The position numbers and the translations under genes are program-made. Below, one piece after another: positions 43,839-53,141 of a DNA stretch of 64,000 nt. Numbering within the stretch: position 1 is the stretch's first letter; every line of letters begins with the position of its first letter. The DNA lies in the NCBI RefSeq assembly GCF_000196015.1, contig NC_007971.2:62001-126000 (forward strand), in the 5' to 3' direction. This DNA comes from Cupriavidus metallidurans CH34. GTDB taxonomy: Bacteria > Pseudomonadota > Gammaproteobacteria > Burkholderiales > Burkholderiaceae. Below the pieces are notes generated by a model, which ran no database searches, was not told the origin of the DNA, and saw only the letters and a program-made list of their open reading frames with translations.

Positions 43839-44299
43839 CGCCCCCTATAGGTGCTGCGCTACCCGGCACCGCCGCAACGATGGAAGGCATGGACATGACG
43901 CCGTCGGCGGGTGCAAAGAAGGCGCCTCAGCCTGTGCCCGCGGAAGTGCGGAAGATTGACGCGGCAACTGGAAAAATCACACTCAAGCATGGTCCCATCG
44001 CCAACCTGGGCATGTCTGCCATGACCATGGCTTTCCCGGTCAAGGACCCGGCCATGCTAAAGGGGCTGAAGGAAGGAGACCAGGTCTCGGCGACGTTCGA
44101 TTCTGTCGACGGCAAGGCCACCGTTGTGGACCTGCGGAAATAGACTCGCTGTTGGCGGTCAAACGGTTTAGCTATAAAGGCTGCCGGAATGGCCGGCACG
44201 TCAGACGAAACAACCTGACAGGCCGGCCTCCACTTATCAGCTTAGGAGAAAGCCGTTCCGTATGGGAAGTTCCATCGGCTCAAAGACCTGTAAATGAGG

Positions 44300-47240
44300 T
44301 CATGCTGTACGCCAGGTCGACGGTACTGTCTGCACGCTTGTCGCATTCGGTGGTAGGCGGTGCGCGTAGCGTGCAATCGGAAAATCGAAAGTACCGCGCA
44401 AGTTGATACCTTCCAGACGAGTCGGAGCGATCTGGCGCAGGTCTTCGGCACGCATGGATTCTCCTCCGATGGCCTCTATCGCCTCTAGAGCCTCCTGCAT
44501 GTGCAGCGTGTTCCAAGCCATCACGGCATTGGTCAACAGCGTCAACGAAGACGAGACCGCTGCCAGCGACGCATCGTGCCGAGCTAGTTCCAAGGGGATT
44601 TTTCCATAGTGGATGGCCCGCTGGACGGTGTGCACCGCCTCGCCGCGATTCAAGGCATGCTGCATCTCCTGGCGGAACGCGGTGTTGGTGAAATAGTCGA
44701 CGAGGAAAATCGTACGGAATAGCCGTCCCAGGTGCACACCCGCCTCATACACGTGTTGCCCCCTTGCCGCCGCGCCAAAACGTGTAAGCGCCTGCACCGC
44801 CGTGCATTGGCCGGTCTGGACCGATGCCGCAATCCTGACCAGTTCATCCCAGGCAAGTTCGATCAATACCAGACGGACATCGGCGTCCGCTACTGCGGCC
44901 AGTTCTGGCGGCACTGCATGGCCTTTGGGTACATGCAGCCGGCGATCACGCAGATGAGAGAGTCGCGGGCAGAGATCGAAGCCGAGCAGCCGTGACAGAC
45001 TCATGGCGAAGTCGGTGTAGCCGTGGGTATCAACGGCGAGCTGCGTTACGTCTTCCCCGCCATTCTGGCGAATCACGCCCTCGATGGCGGCGCCGGCTTG
45101 TCTCTCATTCAGGAGGATTGGCTGGTCGTAGAAAATGCCCCACCGGTCGCGGACATGGGTGTACATCCCAATCGAAGCGGTACGCCGACGTGGGTCAGCC
45201 CGCGCTTGCCAGACCGAGCGCGTCGTCTCCAGCGACATCATGTCGGAAGACGCCAACTCGGCGCGCCCCCAATGCCGGGCGATGGGATGCTGATGCATGA
45301 AAGCAAGCACTGAATCAGCGGCTTTACGCAGTTTCCGCTCGTCCGCGATACGATCGCATCATCTGACGAATCGCGCTTGGTGAAAGTTCCGGCACCATGC
45401 GAGCGAGGTCCGTCGCAGACATCGAGGTCCCGTGCGCGAGCACAGCGGCGTAGACCATGAGCAGCTCACTGCGAGAATACGGTTCTCGCCCCAGCAGAAG
45501 CCAACTGAAATGAGTGTGGCTGTCGATTTCCAGAAGAATTTCAGGCAGTTGTCCGTCTGGGTGCCGGTCAAATAGCGCACGCCGCAGGGCCTCAACCGAA
45601 GCTTCGGGCCGCTTCGCCTTTAATGGATCAACATGGATGGCGCTATCGATCCTTAGCTCGCCCCGCACGGCGGCATCGCGCAGCCGGGCGAGCCCCGCGT
45701 CGAGGTGCTCGACCACAGGTTCCAAAAATGCTCTTGCGTCCTGCGGCAGTTTGAGATGGCCATAGAAGTGGTTGCGCCGCGCCTGCCAATCCTGGCCGGA
45801 AATCAGCATGGTTGCTTGGCTGCGGAAGGCGAAGCTGTGATCCAGGAATACCGAGCCATTGCGTAGCGCCACCCGCAGGGCAAACAGCGTTCCCCATTCG
45901 AAGGCGGCCAGCGCTCGCTTACGGTCCTGCCCCTCCAGTACTGGCTGCCAGGCTCGCCCGAAGCGCACGGCAACCCGATTTGGTAGCCAATTAGCCTTCC
46001 GCGCATAGAGATTGTGCAAGATCTCCATTGCCTCTATCACTGGATGGGCGGACTGCGTGGCGAATGGCAGCTGGACCAGCCTGCCCAGCATGGCTCTCGC
46101 AAGCCGATGCCGCAACAGCAGTTGCTCTCGAATCATGCTGGCACGGCTTCGCAGGCGATGCTGGCTCGTTGCGGCGTCGGCCAAAGCATCCAATTGTTGG
46201 CAGAGCGTTTCTCGTGTGAGCGTGTCATCAGCGATGAGCCCTTTGACGGCTGCCGCAAATTCTCGCAGCTTGATTTCTGGATCCGGCCGGCCAGCGTCAA
46301 TGAGCCGTCCTGCGTCGTTGACGGATTTGCGGATCCAGTGGCGCAGCATGGACGACATCTGGTCCGTGGCAGCACACAAGGCATAGCGCAAGAAGCAAGC
46401 AGACTCCAAGCGGCGGGATTGCTGCACCATGCGTTTGCTGACCGAGGCCGGTCGATTGGCGCAACGTCTCGCGTAGTGCCGTACCACCGCCTCATTGCAG
46501 ACGGCCGGCCAGCGATGTTGGACGCCCAACTTGTACAGCCGCTCGATCTTGTCAAACAGCTCCCCCATTTGATGCGTGGAGCTGCGCAATGGAACCGCCC
46601 ACAGCCATTGCTGCAGACTTGCTTGATTGCCTTCCGGACGAGGTAGCAATGCCCCCCAAGCGTCAAGCGATGCCTCGCCATATGCGAGCACCAACGCGTC
46701 AGTCAATGCCGCCTCGGAAACCTCCACGGCCTGGCTAATGAGGCGTTTCAGCGCACGGTCATGCGGGATCAGAACACGATGCTCGTACAGCCACCGCTTG
46801 AGCTCGTGCAGCATGTCACTGCGACTAGGTTGTCCCGCTAAGCGCTCTTTGAGCCAACGCGTCACGTAGCGTCGCTGATGCTCAGCCATCGGGCTGAAAC
46901 CGAGCGCCTGATAGGCGAGCATCTGATGGTCCACCAGCGTGTCGGTGCGCCGGTCATAGAGGGCGCTCAGCGTGCCCATATCCGGTGGCGTGATGCCGAG
47001 TTGGGCGCCAACATATGCCCAGAGAAATTTCGGAACCTGCTTGGAGGCGTCAAGGGTGCGGCCCGTCATACGCACAAAGCCGATGTGGACGGCGCAGGCC
47101 AGCCGGTACAGCTGGCTGCGCCGTGCGTCGATCAGGGCGCGCTCCTTGGGAGAGAAAGTGAAGAAAGTGGCTAGCTCGAACTCGCTGAGCTCGCGCGGCA
47201 TCTGTCGCATGCCGAGATACGCCAGTTGCCAGTGATCCAT
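44300..47240 (-). pseudogene. tnpA: Tn3-family transposase TnpA, single-base frameshift
   Basis: Two frames together give a full TnpA of about 980 residues. The N-terminal part from the ATG at 47240 (MDHWQLAYLGMRQMP) runs to SAIRQMMRSY. Near 45349 one extra base shifts the frame; deleting it restores SYADERKLRKAADSVLAFMHQHPIARHWG. The C-terminal part has the conserved TASIGMYTHVRDRWG, DTHGYTDFAMSLSRLLGFDLCPR and NTLHMQEAL. It is distinct from the Tn21-type TnpA at the right edge and closer in style to the Tn4651 branch. No left terminal repeat was recognised. Confidence 0.85.
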
Positions 47241-47404
47241 CGCGCTTTTCTCCCAAGCGGTAGACGGACCGCCGAGATTAACGGCAAGGACACGGAGACG
47301 CAATGAGCTGCCTGATACGTGCCTCGTGCGCCACGTATGACATTCAAAATCTTGAGTCAGTAACCCATTGATTTACATGACTATCGTGTTGGCCATTGCC
47401 CGGA

Positions 47405-47469
47405 AACCCGCATGAATACTCTGGGTCGCTATCCCGGCAAACTGCAGCAATATCAAGGGCACCCCTGAT
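47405..47469. repeat. 65-bp repeat, copy B (transposon-end-like)
   Basis: Gapless counterpart of 10369-10433 (52 of 65 identical). On the minus strand it begins GGGGTGCCC and lies between the 5' end of the Tn3-family tnpA and a truncated integrase, so it is probably the right terminal repeat of that transposon. Confidence 0.6.
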
Positions 47470-47881
47470 GGCCGAGTTTGCTCGCTATCGTGCGTTCCAC
47501 GGCCTGCTGCCGATGCCGGCGCCCGGTGAGCTGAGCCCGGCCATCCTGAGCGTTGCCGGCGACGCGCAGCGGCACCTCACGCCGACAGCGGTCTATCTGA
47601 TCGCGAAGGAAGTGTTCCGGCGGGCGGCCGCCGTGTTAGAGACGAGCGATCCGGTCGGCGCGGCGACGCTGGCGCGTGCCTCGACGCACTGGCTGCGCCA
47701 TTCCGCGGCTTCGCACCAGGCCGACGCCGGCACCGATATCCGCTTTATCCAGAAGAACCTGCGGCATGCGTCGATTGAGACGACTGGCATCTACCTGCAC
47801 GCCGAAGACGACCGACGCCATGCGCACACCGTGGGCGAGCAACAGGGTCAACCATTCACCGCGCCCGCTTCGCCACAGTAG
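47470..47881 (+). pseudogene. C-terminal fragment of a tyrosine recombinase
   Basis: The frame, truncated at its left by the repeat at 47469, holds the last part of the catalytic domain: STHWLRHSAASHQADAGTD with HxxR, then IQKNLRHASIETTGIYLHAED with His and the nucleophile Tyr. The N-terminal half and the first catalytic Arg and Lys are missing. It differs in sequence from the other two recombinases in the window. Confidence 0.82.
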
Positions 47882-47990
47882 GCGCTTATCGTCCCTGTCA
47901 TTTGTGAGGCGCTCTGCCCCACCGGCTTGCGCTGGCGGCGCGCCGACGCCGGCATGCGCACCTACCAAAGCGCCGCGCTTGCGCAACTAC

Positions 47991-48431
47991 CTACAGGCGT
48001 AGGCACCGTCGTTGCCCCAACGCCGCCTCATCGATCGCGCGCGCCAAAGCTCGTGTCGGAACCCATTGGCCCCCTTGCGCAATGAATCGCGCGGACGCGT
48101 CAACGACGGGTTGCTTGCTCTCATCCACGGATGCGGCGAAGACGGGGGCAACGACCGACTCCGCGAGCGCAAATTGCTGCTTTTCGAATGCCCCTGGATC
48201 GAGGCAACCTTCGGCATCGAACGTGAGAATGGAAAACGTCGTTCGAACGACGCGCACTGGCTCTCTGGCCACCAGTTCGACGACCACATCGGCCATGCGT
48301 GCGCGTTGCCCGGCAAAAGTGGACAAGCAGTGGTTGGCCGGCTCCCGCAACATCCGCTGGAATTTGGTGGTTGGCAGCTGCCAGAGAGTATCGTCACGGG
48401 CAATGAGAAACTTTCGGCAAGAAAACCCCAT
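47991..48431 (-). CDS. hypothetical protein, 146 aa
   Basis: From an ATG at 48431 behind a GGGGGC stretch. The sequence has a natural, non-shadow character: FLIARDDTLWQLPTTKFQRM, FAGQRARMADVVVELVAREPV, FSILTFDAEGCLDPGAFEKQQFAL and a helical end ARAIDEAALGQ. No motif is recognised. It overlaps the end of an upstream frame by 38 bases, which suggests the original pair was coupled or the start lies further in. Confidence 0.55.
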   Translation of the reverse strand: MGFSCRKFLIARDDTLWQLPTTKFQRMLREPANHCLSTFAGQRARMADVVVELVAREPVRVVRTTFSILTFDAEGCLDPGAFEKQQFALAESVVAPVFAASVDESKQPVVDASARFIAQGGQWVPTRALARAIDEAALGQRRCLRL

Positions 48432-48636
48432 AGCTGCCCCCATGGACTTTGAGATTCCACAATGTCTCGTCCCGCTCGGACGGTTCTCCCCGCACATCGT
48501 ACACCGAGAGCATGACCGGGACTTGCGCTGTGACGAAGGTCGCTTCCCGGCCAGAAGCCCCCCTGGCTCCCTCGCATGAAAGCCGCCATTCCGTGCCGTT
48601 TTCGCCCCCGATGTCGCGCGTCGCCTGCCAACGAAA
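48394..48636 (-). pseudogene. hypothetical protein fragment upstream of the 146-aa gene
   Basis: An open frame of about 80 codons with protein-like composition (GENGTEWRLSCEGARGAS, VTAQVPVMLSVYDVRGEPSE, WNLKVHGGSYGVFLPK). No good start lies in frame; a one-base shift near 48632 would give an in-frame start, so it may be frameshifted at its 5' end. Internal initiation at 48513 would give 39 residues. Function unknown. Confidence 0.4.
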
Positions 48637-48748
48637 TCATGCAAGTTTTGGGTTGTAGGGCGGCGCCTCGCGCCAGACGTCGTTGCAAATCAGCCAAATA
48701 CACTGGCATCATGGGTGTTCGGCTACTGTCTCTTATGCGGTTGCGACC

Positions 48749-49017
48749 ATGCTCCACGACCAGATCGTTGACATCCTCCTGAGTAGGGCGTCCACTCCCG
48801 AACAACTGAGTGCGCCGAGCTGTCCAGGCGTGTATGCATTCTTTCTCAATTGCCAAGATGCGATCGCCCCTTTTGAGGTGCCGACCAACGGGCTTATCTA
48901 CATTGGCAAGTCGGCGAATCTGGCACAGCGCGAGTTCGACGCAACCTGAGTTCGAACAACACGGGCTTCTCGACGGTGCGGCGCTCGATTGGCGCGATCC
49001 TCCATTGCAAGGAATAG
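48749..49017 (+). pseudogene. GIY-YIG nuclease-like gene, frameshifted and truncated
   Basis: The frame from 48749 contains CPGVYAFF and GLIYIGKSANLAQREFD, the GIY-YIG core. A base change near 48945 shifts the frame; SSNNTGFSTVRRSIGAIL then continues in another frame and stops at 49017, just before the pbrBC stop on the opposite strand. The C-terminal half, including the metal-binding Glu, is lost. Confidence 0.7.
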
Positions 49018-49023
49018 TAGTGG

Positions 49024-50100
49024 CTACGCCGTGGAATTTGCTCGGATTTGCCCGCCGCGACGCCGCGTAGCCACGATCAAGCAGACCGCACCGACCGTGA
49101 TCGCCACGTCGGCCAGGTTGAATGCAGGCCAATGTGTCCCTCGCCAGTGGAAATCGAGGAAATCCACCACAGCTCCCCGCAAGAGGCGATCTGCAGCGTT
49201 ACCCAACGCACCACCCAAGATCAAGCAATAGCCAGCCGCCTCCCATCTCGGCGCGCCCCTGCGAAGCTGGTCAATTAGCCACAGCGAAATGCACATCGCA
49301 AGCGCGGCAAAACCGACACGCGCCCAGACGCCAGCGCCCGCCAGCAGGCTAAACGCCGCACCGTTGTTCCTGACATGCACAAGATTGAAAAATGGGGTAA
49401 TGCCGACTTGCTCGCCATACCCAAAGAGCTGTGAGATGACGGTCTTTGCAAGTTGATCGCCTAGTAGCACCGCGGCTGCCAAGGCGTACCAGGCACCGCT
49501 TGCACGCGTCGCCATTGTCCTGATTGCGCCCGGCAGCATCCTCACCAGGAAGCCAGCGAGCATCAGGCTAACGGTGGCGATCCCCCAGCCGGCCAGCACA
49601 TCGGCGGGGAAGTGCATGCCTGCAGCAATGCGCGACCAGCCGACCAGCACGACATAGACAATCAAAGCCAGTCTCCGGCGAATGCCCAGCAGCGGCCACA
49701 ACGCCCCGGCAACCAGTGCGGCGTACGTGGAGTGGCCGCTCGGTAGGCTGTAGCGCTCCTCCACCGTGCCGAGCACATGATCCAACTGGCCAAACACTGC
49801 CGCCGGGCGCGGGAAATCGAGCCCGAGCTTCAAGCATGAGGCGATTGCAAATGCGATCCCGAAGCCGACTACAAATTGAAGAAGCTGACAGCGAATCGCC
49901 ATGGTGCGCCTAGCCTCTGCCGTTGAACTTGACCATGCCCACAGCCCAAGCACGACCACGGGCGCTGTCCAGTAGTTGCCCAGGACATTGCTGAAGAGCC
50001 AGGCAAGCGGCATCAGGAACGCCGGCGTGGCCGCGTTGATAAGCTGAAAGAGTGCACCGTTCAAGCCGCCCCAGTCGTAAAAAATGGCCTTCCAGCTCAT
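49024..50100 (-). CDS. pbrBC: PbrBC: PAP2 phosphatase fused to lipoprotein signal peptidase II
   Basis: A 358-residue membrane protein with two complete domains. The first is a PAP2/undecaprenyl-pyrophosphate phosphatase: KLGLDFPRP (91-99), PSGH (120-123), SRIAAGMHFPAD (156-167). The second, from about 205, is LspA-like: NNGAAFSLL, then catalytic Asp304 (GNAADRLL) and Asp331 (FNLADVA). In C. metallidurans the phosphatase PbrB releases phosphate that precipitates exported Pb, and PbrC is a signal peptidase. The ATG overlaps the pbrA stop (ATGA), so the genes are co-translated. Confidence 0.9.
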   Translation of the reverse strand: MSWKAIFYDWGGLNGALFQLINAATPAFLMPLAWLFSNVLGNYWTAPVVVLGLWAWSSSTAEARRTMAIRCQLLQFVVGFGIAFAIASCLKLGLDFPRPAAVFGQLDHVLGTVEERYSLPSGHSTYAALVAGALWPLLGIRRRLALIVYVVLVGWSRIAAGMHFPADVLAGWGIATVSLMLAGFLVRMLPGAIRTMATRASGAWYALAAAVLLGDQLAKTVISQLFGYGEQVGITPFFNLVHVRNNGAAFSLLAGAGVWARVGFAALAMCISLWLIDQLRRGAPRWEAAGYCLILGGALGNAADRLLRGAVVDFLDFHWRGTHWPAFNLADVAITVGAVCLIVATRRRGGQIRANSTA

Positions 50101-52496
50101 CGACGCAACAGCCTCAATCCATTGCCGACCACCAGCAGGCTGGCGCCCATGTCGGCGAACACGGCCATCCACATCGTGGCCTGGCCAGTGAAGGTGAGCA
50201 CCAGGAACACCGCCTTGATGCCGAGCGCCAGAGCGATGTTCTGCTTCAGGACGCTGGCGGTGGCACGGGACAGCCGCACGAACGTCGGCAGCTTGCGCAG
50301 ATCGTCGTCCATCAACGCCACGTCGGCAGTTTCGATCGCCGTGTCGGTTCCTGCCGCGCCCATCGCAAAGCCAATGTCCGCTCGCGCCAACGCCGGCGCA
50401 TCGTTAATGCCGTCGCCCACCATGCCAGTCTTCCCGTCCGTTGACAGTTGTTCGACTTCCCGCAGCTTGTCTTCGGGCAGCAGATTGCCCCGACTGCGGT
50501 CAATGCCGACCTGGCCAGCAATTGCCGTGGCGGTATGCGGATTGTCGCCCGTCAGCATCATCGTTTTGACACCCAAGGTGTGCAAATCGGCAATGGCTTG
50601 ACGGCTATTCTCCTTCACTGTGTCGGCCACTGCGAACAACGCCTGCACCCCCTCTGGTCCGACCAGCATTACAACGGTCTTGCCTTCGGCCTCAAGCGCA
50701 GCGAGCCGCGATTCGAGTTCTGGCGAACAGACGCCCAGTTCCTCGACCAGCCGGTGGTTGCCCAGATGGTAGGAGTGGTCATCGACGCTGCCACGCACCC
50801 CACGGCCAGGCAATGCCGCGAAATCGGCGACGTCGCAAGGTATCAATCCTTCACCTTCGGCGGCGCGCGCCACCGCCAGGGACACTGGGTGATCCGAGCG
50901 GGCAGCCAGGCTCGCAGCCAGCAGCCTGGATGTGGCCGGATTGGCGTCGCCCCACACCACGAAATCGGTCAGGGCGGGCTTGCCGTGCGTGATGGTGCCA
51001 GTCTTGTCCAAGGCCAACCACTTCAGCTTGCGCCCCTCTTCCAGATAGACGCCGCCTTTGATGAGGATGCCATGCCGCGCGGCCGCGGCCAGGCCGCTGA
51101 CAATGCTCACCGGCGTGGAAATCACCAGAGCGCAGGGGCAGGCGATCACCAGCAGGACCAGGGCCTTGTAGATCCAGTCCAGCCACGGTCCACCGAACAC
51201 CAACGGGGGTAGAACCGCCACCGCCAAGGCCACGGCGAATACGACGGGTGTGTAGAGGCGGGCAAACTGGTCGACGAAGCGCTGCGTCGGTGCGCGGCTT
51301 CCCTGGGCCGCTTCGACGGCGTGAATGATGCGCGCCAATGTTGACGCGTTGGCTGCCGCCGTGACGCGGAATTCGAATGAGCCGGACTCGTTGATCGTGC
51401 CAGCGAACACAGGATCGCCCTCGATCTTTTCGACCGGCAGGCTCTCGCCGGTAATCGGTGCCTGGTTGACGGTGGAGCGCCCCTCAATGACCTGACCGTC
51501 GAGGGCGATGCGTTCACCAGGTTTGACTCGAATCCGGCTACCAACTGCGACGGCCTTGGCATCCACCTCGGCCCAACTGCCGTCAGCTTGCTGAATCAGT
51601 GCGGTATCCGGTGCGAGATCCATCAGGCCGCGAATGGCGTTGCGGGCGCGATCCAGCGACTTGGCCTCGATGACTTCGGCCAGCGCAAAAAGCACCATCA
51701 CCATCGCCGCCTCGGGCCAATGACCAATCAGCATGGCGCCAGTGACCGCAATGGACATCAGCGCATTCATGTTCAGGTTGCGATTCCTGAGCGCGATCCA
51801 GCCCCTCTTATAGGTGGTGAGGCCACCAGTGAAGATGGCCGCCAGCGCCAGCGCGACCACGCCCCAATGGTTGCCACCATGGAGCCAGTACACGACCTCC
51901 GCCAGCGTCGCGGCCACCCCTGACACCGCAAGCGGCCACCAGTTCGTGCGCGCGGGCCCCGGTGCCTCGGCCGCTGCGGGGGCACCGGCGCTGCGCACTT
52001 CGGCGTCGAAGCCGAGTGATTTCAGGGCTGTAAGCACGTGGGATAGCGTGTCAGCCGCATGCCAGACGTGCAGCGTCCGCTGCACCAGATTGAACTCGAG
52101 GCTGGCGACGCCAGGTATGCCGGCAAGCTTGCTGCGAATCAGCGCCTCCTCGGTCGGGCAATCCATCTGGTGGATGGCCAGTACCGTATTTTGCAGGGGC
52201 GTTGCTTCGTCCATGCGAACCGCCCGCATCCCGATGGCCGATAGCGCCTCCTCGATAGGGCCCGGTGACGCCATCTGGTGGCTAACGGCTAGCGTTCGCT
52301 GCATCAAATTGAACTCAAGTCCTCCCACGCCGGGCAGTTTCGCGAGCTTGTCGCGAATCAGCGCCTCTTCGGTCGGACAGTCCATGTTTTCGATTCGGTA
52401 GCGCGCCTGCTTCAGCCCCGCGCCAACCGTGCTCGGTTCTGGGTTGCGCGTCGCAACGGAAGCGCAGCCACATCCCTTCGAGCCACATTCGCTCAT
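50097..52496 (-). CDS. pbrA: PbrA/CadA-type Pb/Cd/Zn-exporting P1B-2 ATPase
   Basis: A 799-residue pump. The N-terminus has a Cys-rich start (CGSKGCGC) and two HMA-like domains, each with MDCPTEEALIR, where Cys and Glu replace the classic GMTCxxC. The channel motif is Cys453-Pro454-Cys455, the phosphorylated Asp497 lies in DKTGTITHG, and SDHPVSLAV and GDGINDAPA are present. It exports Pb, Cd and Zn from the cytoplasm. The promoter upstream is the PbrR type and pbrBC is translationally coupled downstream. Confidence 0.94.
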   Translation of the reverse strand: MSECGSKGCGCASVATRNPEPSTVGAGLKQARYRIENMDCPTEEALIRDKLAKLPGVGGLEFNLMQRTLAVSHQMASPGPIEEALSAIGMRAVRMDEATPLQNTVLAIHQMDCPTEEALIRSKLAGIPGVASLEFNLVQRTLHVWHAADTLSHVLTALKSLGFDAEVRSAGAPAAAEAPGPARTNWWPLAVSGVAATLAEVVYWLHGGNHWGVVALALAAIFTGGLTTYKRGWIALRNRNLNMNALMSIAVTGAMLIGHWPEAAMVMVLFALAEVIEAKSLDRARNAIRGLMDLAPDTALIQQADGSWAEVDAKAVAVGSRIRVKPGERIALDGQVIEGRSTVNQAPITGESLPVEKIEGDPVFAGTINESGSFEFRVTAAANASTLARIIHAVEAAQGSRAPTQRFVDQFARLYTPVVFAVALAVAVLPPLVFGGPWLDWIYKALVLLVIACPCALVISTPVSIVSGLAAAARHGILIKGGVYLEEGRKLKWLALDKTGTITHGKPALTDFVVWGDANPATSRLLAASLAARSDHPVSLAVARAAEGEGLIPCDVADFAALPGRGVRGSVDDHSYHLGNHRLVEELGVCSPELESRLAALEAEGKTVVMLVGPEGVQALFAVADTVKENSRQAIADLHTLGVKTMMLTGDNPHTATAIAGQVGIDRSRGNLLPEDKLREVEQLSTDGKTGMVGDGINDAPALARADIGFAMGAAGTDTAIETADVALMDDDLRKLPTFVRLSRATASVLKQNIALALGIKAVFLVLTFTGQATMWMAVFADMGASLLVVGNGLRLLRR

Positions 52497-52531
52497 GGCA
52501 ACCCCTTGTGTGTATTCATCTCGCGTTGCCG

Positions 52532-52562
52532 ATTTAACACCCTCTAGTTACTATAGAGTCAA
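52532..52562 (-). promoter_or_regulatory. PbrR-type pbrA promoter/operator
   Basis: On the minus strand: TTGACT (52557-52562), a 19-bp spacer with CTATAG-TAA-CTAGAG, then TTAAAT (52532-52537). This is the classic MerR-family layout described for pbrA and zntA promoters, in the gap between the divergent pbrR and pbrA. Confidence 0.92.
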
Positions 52563-52582
52563 GACATCTCCCATCCGACGCC

Positions 52583-53020
52583 ATGAATATCCAGATCGGC
52601 GAGCTTGCCAAGCGCACCGCATGCCCGGTGGTGACCATTCGCTTCTACGAACAAGAAGGGCTGTTGCCGCCGCCGGGCCGCAGCCGGGGGAATTTTCGCC
52701 TGTATGGCGAGGAGCACGTGGAGCGCTTGCAGTTCATTCGTCACTGCCGGTCTCTGGATATGCCGTTGAGCGACGTACGGACCTTATTGAGTTACCGGAA
52801 GCGGCCCGACCAGGATTGCGGTGAAGTCAATATGCTCTTGGATGAGCACATCCGTCAGGTCGAATCTCGGATCGGAGCTTTGCTCGAACTGAAGCACCAT
52901 TTGGTGGAACTGCGCGAAGCCTGTTCTGGTGCCAGGCCCGCCCAATCGTGCGGGATTCTGCAGGGACTGTCGGACTGCGTGTGTGATACGCGGGGGACCA
53001 CCGCCCATCCAAGCGACTAG
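52583..53020 (+). CDS. pbrR: Pb(II)-responsive MerR-family regulator PbrR
   Basis: A 145-residue MerR-family protein: helix-turn-helix at 1-40 (IGELAKRTACPVVTIRFYEQEGLL), a long dimer helix, and Cys79, Cys114 and Cys123, the three lead ligands of PbrR. Further cysteines 132 and 134 lie near the C-terminus. It is divergent from pbrA and followed 121 bases later by pbrT. It activates pbrABC on Pb and may act on the similar promoter at 30542. Confidence 0.94.
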   Translation: MNIQIGELAKRTACPVVTIRFYEQEGLLPPPGRSRGNFRLYGEEHVERLQFIRHCRSLDMPLSDVRTLLSYRKRPDQDCGEVNMLLDEHIRQVESRIGALLELKHHLVELREACSGARPAQSCGILQGLSDCVCDTRGTTAHPSD

Positions 53021-53082
53021 GTGGGCATCCCTGGCGCCGTACTTCGTCTCCTGCATTTGGATAGTGGCATCGTGCCGGCAAA

Positions 53083-53101
53083 TAGAATTACAATCATTCG
53101 C
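53083..53101 (+). promoter_or_regulatory. Fur-box-like sequence before pbrT
   Basis: TAGAATTACAATCATTCGC matches 13 of 19 positions of the Fur consensus, including AATCATT. It lies 40 bases before the pbrT ATG. PbrT belongs to an iron-permease family, so iron control is plausible. Confidence 0.4.
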
Positions 53102-53141
53102 ATTTGTACGCGAAATCGCTGTTCTGCCGGTAAGGCCTCCC

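Larger units (their letters stand above)
42737..44143 (+). pseudogene. CusF-like periplasmic copper-binding protein split by IS30
   Basis: A GTG at 42737 with AAGGAGG starts a signal peptide (MAALAVT) that stops at the IS30 element. Beyond it, the frame resumes with IGAALPGTAAT and the mature domain EVRKIDAATGKITLKHGPIANLGMSAMTMAFPV. The His, Met and Met copper ligands of the CusF beta-barrel and a terminal VVDLRK are visible. An ATG at 43880 could still make the mature domain, but in the cytoplasm. Confidence 0.75.

Noticed and set aside
47987..49132. 381-codon minus-strand frame
   Set aside because: It crosses the pbrBC gene, a GIY-YIG remnant and two better frames, and has no domain character.
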